Positions 60,331 to 64,000 of a DNA stretch of 64,000 nt are shown here, one piece after another (the first letter of the stretch is position 1; each line of letters begins with the position of its first letter). Source of the DNA: Chrysomallon squamiferum. Lineage: Eukaryota; Mollusca; Gastropoda; Neomphalida; Peltospiridae. The stretch lies in contig CM022671.1 of the NCBI GenBank assembly GCA_012295275.1, positions 16,290,956 to 16,354,955 of the forward strand. The letters run 5' to 3'. A program made the position numbers and the translations under genes. Under the pieces are notes generated by a model. It ran no database searches, was not told where the DNA came from, and worked only from the letters and a program-made list of their open reading frames with translations.

Positions 60331-61050
60331 ATGCAAGCAATTCTGTTAGCATTTGTCATATCCATCTATTCAGAATGACATTACATTTGTAGTCAGCAGT
60401 AGCAGCACTAAACCATGCAGGCTATTTAATCTGTCATTTGAAGCCATTAAATATTAATGAGGTAGCAGTATAAAGAAAGTAACATTGGTGTCCACAAATC
60501 CTTCCATGTATCATAATGACAGGTCAATAGAAGATGGACTATAACCAATAAAAACCTTCTCTCTCAAACTGCAGCTAGAGAACTTCTGCCACATAAATCA
60601 AGGAAACAGATACACAAAAGAATGCTTTACATTACTGATACACACAGGACGCAGCCCTCGACAAAATGGAATTCATAAATGTCTTCCAGGCCGCGACTCT
60701 CAAGTCCATTACTGACCATTTCCATTTTAATTGTTGGGCAGTAACGAGCTGACCCATGACCTGAATGTTAGCTGGTATAATTCATGGTCATTTTTCAACA
60801 AGACAGGCAGCGCTGTACCACTGGTTCCAAGGTGCGGTCTAATACCATTCATTTTCCCTCAGCACGTAGCTCTTACATCCCATAACAACTTATCCTTCCA
60901 CCTGTCCTGTTCCCCAGAGGCTGTTAATACCAGTGGTAGAATTAAAAATCATCATTCATTCAAGTCGGTAAAAAGATCTTCTCCTCCAGTTTGCAACTAA
61001 ATTGCCATCTGGAGAATTATTAATAGCTTTTGTCTTTTGTTCACCATATT
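60330..61050. other. largest complex island, conserved-element candidate
   Basis: About 700 bp without repeats and with mixed composition. The densest part is 60640-61010 (GCAGCCCTCGAC, CAGGCCGCGACTCTCAAG, CAAGGTGCGGTC). The 89-codon plus frame (60731-61000) begins at a non-ATG codon and is not recognised. An ATTAAATATTAATGAGGTAG word near 60450 is homeodomain-like. Best single region to test for conservation. Confidence 0.35.
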
Positions 61051-61208
61051 GATGAAATAAATAATGCAGATTTATGAATAACTATTAATATGTTTAAAGG
61101 ATTTGTGGAAAACCAGTAGTTTGGAAATTGTCTGGAATGGGAAAAACTGAAAATGAAAATGTTGAGATTCTGTTGAAAATGGATTACATTTAATAAGCAA
61201 TAATAGTG

Positions 61209-61365
61209 GTGTGTGTGTGTGTGTGTACAGAGAGATAGATAGATAATATATATTTATTTATTTATTCTGACAATCAAAACGATGATTGTAAAAACTGAGA
61301 TCTTTTCTTTGTATTATATATCTGATGTTTGTAACTTGCTGATATCATCATCATCATCATCATCC
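61209..61365. repeat. (GT)n, (GATA) and (ATC)n short tracts
   Basis: GT repeats at 61209-61226, a short GATA stretch near 61234 and ATC triplets at 61344-61363. Confidence 0.9.
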
Positions 61366-61639
61366 GTTATTCTTATCAGTTGACAGCAAGACATCTATTC
61401 AACAGACATTAAAGCACACACTGCAACCTTTGATAAAAGAGCTATGTGACACTGGTTGGAATGGTAAAAAAACCCAGATGCAACATTCTAGAAACACATT
61501 GCTATTACAAGCAGTAATAACAGAACACTACAGAAATATTATATAACTAAGAAAAGAGGTTATGTACAAAGAGAGATAACAACAGATATCTGAATACTGT
61601 TGTCTCATAGAGAAAGACCCAATTTAATATTCCAGTCAC

Positions 61640-62330
61640 AGAAAGTATTGAGCAATATTCAAGTAAGTCAGGCTTCCAGCAAAAGTCACAGTTATATAAT
61701 ATCTAGTCTGAGATATTGTGTGCATTCTTCATAATATTCAGATTTATACAAGTCATGAAATTCTATTTAGAACAAGATATACTGCATATGGTTTTTAATA
61801 TTGATATTTAACAGAGAGATATCTTGGGTTATGCCTCATAATACTGAGATTTATGTAAGGTAATGGAGATACTGAGTGCATGCTTCATGATAACTGAGAT
61901 TTATATAAACCACAAAATACCATCTAGACTGAGATATTTTCTGCATGTTTATTTAATATTCAGATACATCTGTTACAAAAATATCATCTACCATGAGGTA
62001 TTTTGTGTATGCTTAAAAATACTGAGTTACAATTATAGATCATGAAACACTTAGACATCTTGGGTATGCATCTTAATATTTAGATTTATATTAGCCATGA
62101 AATATTATTTAGCCCTAGATACATTCGTTATGCTTTTTAATATTGAGAGAGTTTCATAAGTCACGAAAAAAATGACATCTAGCATGAGATACGTCGTGCA
62201 TGCTTCATAATATTTAGCTTTATATAAATCACGAAGTATCGTACTGTCTGAGATATTTTGTATATGTTCCTTAATACCGAGATTTATATAAATGCAATGA
62301 AGATTTACGTGTTTCACAATTGCTGTAATG
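61640..62330. repeat. degenerate ~72-bp tandem repeat, about 9 units
   Basis: Units share GCATGCTTCATAATATT, AGATTTATATAAATCATGAA and ATACCATCTAGACTGAGATA. Copies are diverged and some are shortened. The last three keep a minus frame open. Confidence 0.88.
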
Positions 62331-62660
62331 TGCTTAATAAACAGCAGGGGCCCCAACGTGCATGACATGTGTCCATAAATAACTGTCATTAGGCTGAAAC
62401 TCTGGCGCCGTAACTTCTTCCTTTGTCTACAGATGGCACTGCGTTTGTCACAATTATAAGCATAAAATATTAACCTGCTGCTTGAACAACGGTGCACATT
62501 AGCTTTGTAGTGGGGCATCCAGCGATGTACAAGTGTGCACTCTAATGATGCAGTCGAATGAAATGAGTAAACAGCACAAATGTTCTCATTACAAGTGTCC
62601 GACAGCATGGTGGTTAATGACAACATACACAGCAAAATCTCCTCTATAATTACTGCAGAT
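62330..62660. other. complex island
   Basis: Unique, less AT-rich sequence (CAGCAGGGGCCCCAACGTGC, CTCTGGCGCCGTAAC). An acceptor-like TTCCTTTGTCTACAG on the plus strand near 62435 is followed by frames that close within 30 codons. Possible conserved element. Confidence 0.28.
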
Positions 62661-62661
62661 T

Positions 62662-62697
62662 TATTGCTGCAGCAGCAGCAGCAGCAGCAGTAGTAGT
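62662..62697. repeat. (CAG)n trinucleotide tract, ~8 repeats
   Basis: GCAGCAGCAG run ending in TAGTAG. Confidence 0.95.
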
Positions 62698-62759
62698 TCA
62701 GTGGTGGAGTGACTGCCTGCCTGGTTGTAAACAAATAAACACTCTTCAGTTTGGACAAT

Positions 62760-63502
62760 GACTGTAATGGGACGTTTGTTTTCTTTCAACAGGAAAAGTT
62801 TTCCCTTTATTACCAAAATCATTTAAGACACCTACTGCTACAATGTTTTTTATTTACTGAAATATATAGTTATGTCAGTTAAAGAATTACTAAGCAAACA
62901 CTCATTTACTATAACATTATAATTCAGTATAATCAGAATTCTGAATTACTCTGTTCAATGTAAAAAGACAGGAGGAGATGAAAAAAAAAAAAAAAAATAT
63001 TTTTTATTATTTTCATTATTTTTTTCATTCAGCTGAATGTTTCTGCAGGTCATGTAAAAATTAATATTCCCTGCCTGTAACTGTAATTAACTTGATATTT
63101 CAAGTGTCATTTTAAAAAACTCTCTATTTGACAGAAATAGTGTATAAAACTGCAAACACTCAAATGGCTGTATTGGTAGAGAATCCACTTTCCAAAGCAA
63201 AAAAAAAAAAAAAGAAAGAAAAAAAAAAAAAAATATCAGCAGCAACTTCTAATAAAGCCATCATGCTGACGTGAAGCACTTTTCAGACGTAACTGAACAA
63301 ACTCTGTGCAGAACAAACTTGACACACATATTCGTATGTAAAAACGTAAAATTTTACACCAAGTCTCTTTAAAATGCCAGCAATAACCTGCAGCAAACCA
63401 CTGAAGGGAAGTGCATGTAATGATGACCAATTACTAACGAGAAAAGTCTTTATTAACTCTTTGTAAGGCTTTCCAAAAGCACTACTGTCCTTTTTCCTTC
63501 AG
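62760..63502. other. AT-rich DNA with A runs and an A-box-like word
   Basis: A runs near 62980 and 63200-63233. TGGCTGTATTGGTAGAG at 63165-63181 resembles a tRNA A-box but has no T-arm partner that I can find. A mixed segment at 63240-63480 has no recognised frame. Confidence 0.45.
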
Positions 63503-63597
63503 GACACTCATATCTGCAGCGCCATCATGAACAGCCTGCGCCACCTACAGGCATCTATCCTAGCTTATTCTACGGCACGCTGACAGTCACTGTATGA
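63503..63597 (+). other. possible terminal exon after strong acceptor
   Basis: An acceptor CTGTCCTTTTTCCTTCAG ends at 63502. With two bases closing a previous codon, 30 codons follow to TGA 63595-63597 (HSYLQRHHEQPAPPTGIYPS, then LFYGTLTVTV). A second frame is open for 26 codons (DTHICSAIMNSLRHLQASIL and on), so the phase is undecided. The segment is GC-rich (GCGCCATC, CCTGCGCCACC) in an AT-rich setting. No family recognised. Confidence 0.2.
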
Positions 63598-64000
63598 CTT
63601 TCAAGATGAAGCCAAACCAATTATGAAAAACATTTATGAGCCCTGAAAAAAAAAAAAAAAAAAAAAAAAAATGCCTTACGGCTTCAGCACTGACCACCAA
63701 TGCAGGTAGTGTGTGGTTCATGCTGGGCAATAATGGAAGACTTGTGAAAACATTTATAAAAAGCACATGGCTGCGGATCATCTGTTGCTACATTTGTGTA
63801 GAGGATTTCAGAGGCTGTCACAGAGTATTCTCAAATGGTAACTGGTCTTCTGACAGAATAACTGATAATTTCAACTGATACACTGAAACATTTTATTTGC
63901 TTAGAGCTGACATTTCTTGTCTTGTGTGTTTGTGTGTGTTTGGATTTTTCGGGAATAATTTGTGGACAGAAATTTAGCTTTTTGTTTTGATTTTTAATTT
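63598..64000. other. spacer to window end
   Basis: An A26 run at about 63645-63671, then mixed sequence with an 80-codon plus frame (63636-63878) whose start is poly-Lys from the A run. Short GT repeats near 63920. No gene supported. Confidence 0.5.

Larger units (their letters stand above)
62105..62758 (-). other. longest open frame (217 codons), probably not a gene
   Basis: It starts at a non-ATG codon, passes through a CAG tract (seven Cys in this frame), then about 330 bp of unique sequence (with RQRKKLRRQSFSLMT), and ends inside the 72-bp tandem repeat, whose near-multiple-of-three unit prolongs it. No domain recognised. Low stop density in the unique part comes from its higher GC. A short real exon inside it cannot be excluded. 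Confidence 0.1.

Noticed and set aside
62105-62758. 217-codon minus frame as a real gene
   Set aside because: No ATG at its start, a poly-Cys stretch from a CAG tract, and its C-terminal third lies inside a tandem repeat that keeps the frame open. Kept only as a low-confidence note.

Overview
This 64 kb window looks like eukaryotic intergenic or deep intronic DNA. It is strongly AT-rich, with hundreds of long A/T runs, abundant di-, tri- and tetranucleotide microsatellites and many minisatellites. It has no compact operon-like gene order and no long open reading frame that reads like a known protein. I recognise no protein family, rRNA, complete tRNA, CRISPR array or intact transposon. The style (low GC, many (CA)n/(GA)n/(AAT)n tracts, tRNA-promoter-like repeats, wide spacing of complex sequence) fits an invertebrate animal. 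A mollusc or other lophotrochozoan is my guess, held with low confidence because nothing in the window is taxon-diagnostic.

Layout. Three kinds of sequence alternate. (1) AT-rich, low-information DNA makes up most of the window. (2) Locally generated tandem repeats have units of about 20 to 235 bp and mostly different unit sequences. The main ones are near 1.6-2.2, 7.9-8.8, 11.6-12.1, 15.4-16.0, 17.5, 20.1-20.5, 21.3-21.8, 24.0-24.4, 26.4-27.2, 37.9-38.8, 41.2-41.7, 51.0-51.5, 54.2-54.6, 55.7-56.7 and 61.6-62.3 kb. (3) Islands of higher-complexity, less AT-rich, non-repetitive sequence, 150 to 700 bp long, resemble conserved non-coding elements or isolated exons. The best are near 2.2-2.9, 10.4-10.7, 14.3-14.9, 17.1-17.3, 31.2-32.0, 32.6-33.2, 34.9-35.1, 44.9-45.3, 52.5-52.8, 54.6-54.9, 55.4-55.7, 58.6-58.9 and 60.3-61.0 kb.

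Genes. Several islands hold short open frames behind good splice acceptors or before good donors. The best is a 116-base plus-strand candidate at 34949-35064; others are at 32803-32978 (+), 17113-17262 (+), 63503-63597 (+), 2448-2629 (-), 31442-31517 (-) and 40065-40126 (-). Pseudo-exons of this size are common by chance in large genomes, so each is a low-confidence hypothesis and I cannot assemble them into one gene model. Long reading frames that run through microsatellites (the HTHTHT, RERERE and CVCVCV types) are artefacts.

Most unusual single element: a tandem array at 55752-56290 of ten copies in exact 55-bp register. Each copy carries a sequence matching the internal A-box promoter and D-arm of a tRNA. 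It is flanked by older, longer-period copies, one of which has a B-box-like motif. This looks like a tRNA-derived (SINE-like) promoter head that has become a minisatellite. Second is a homogeneous array of about 17 copies of a 49-bp unit at 26406-27247.
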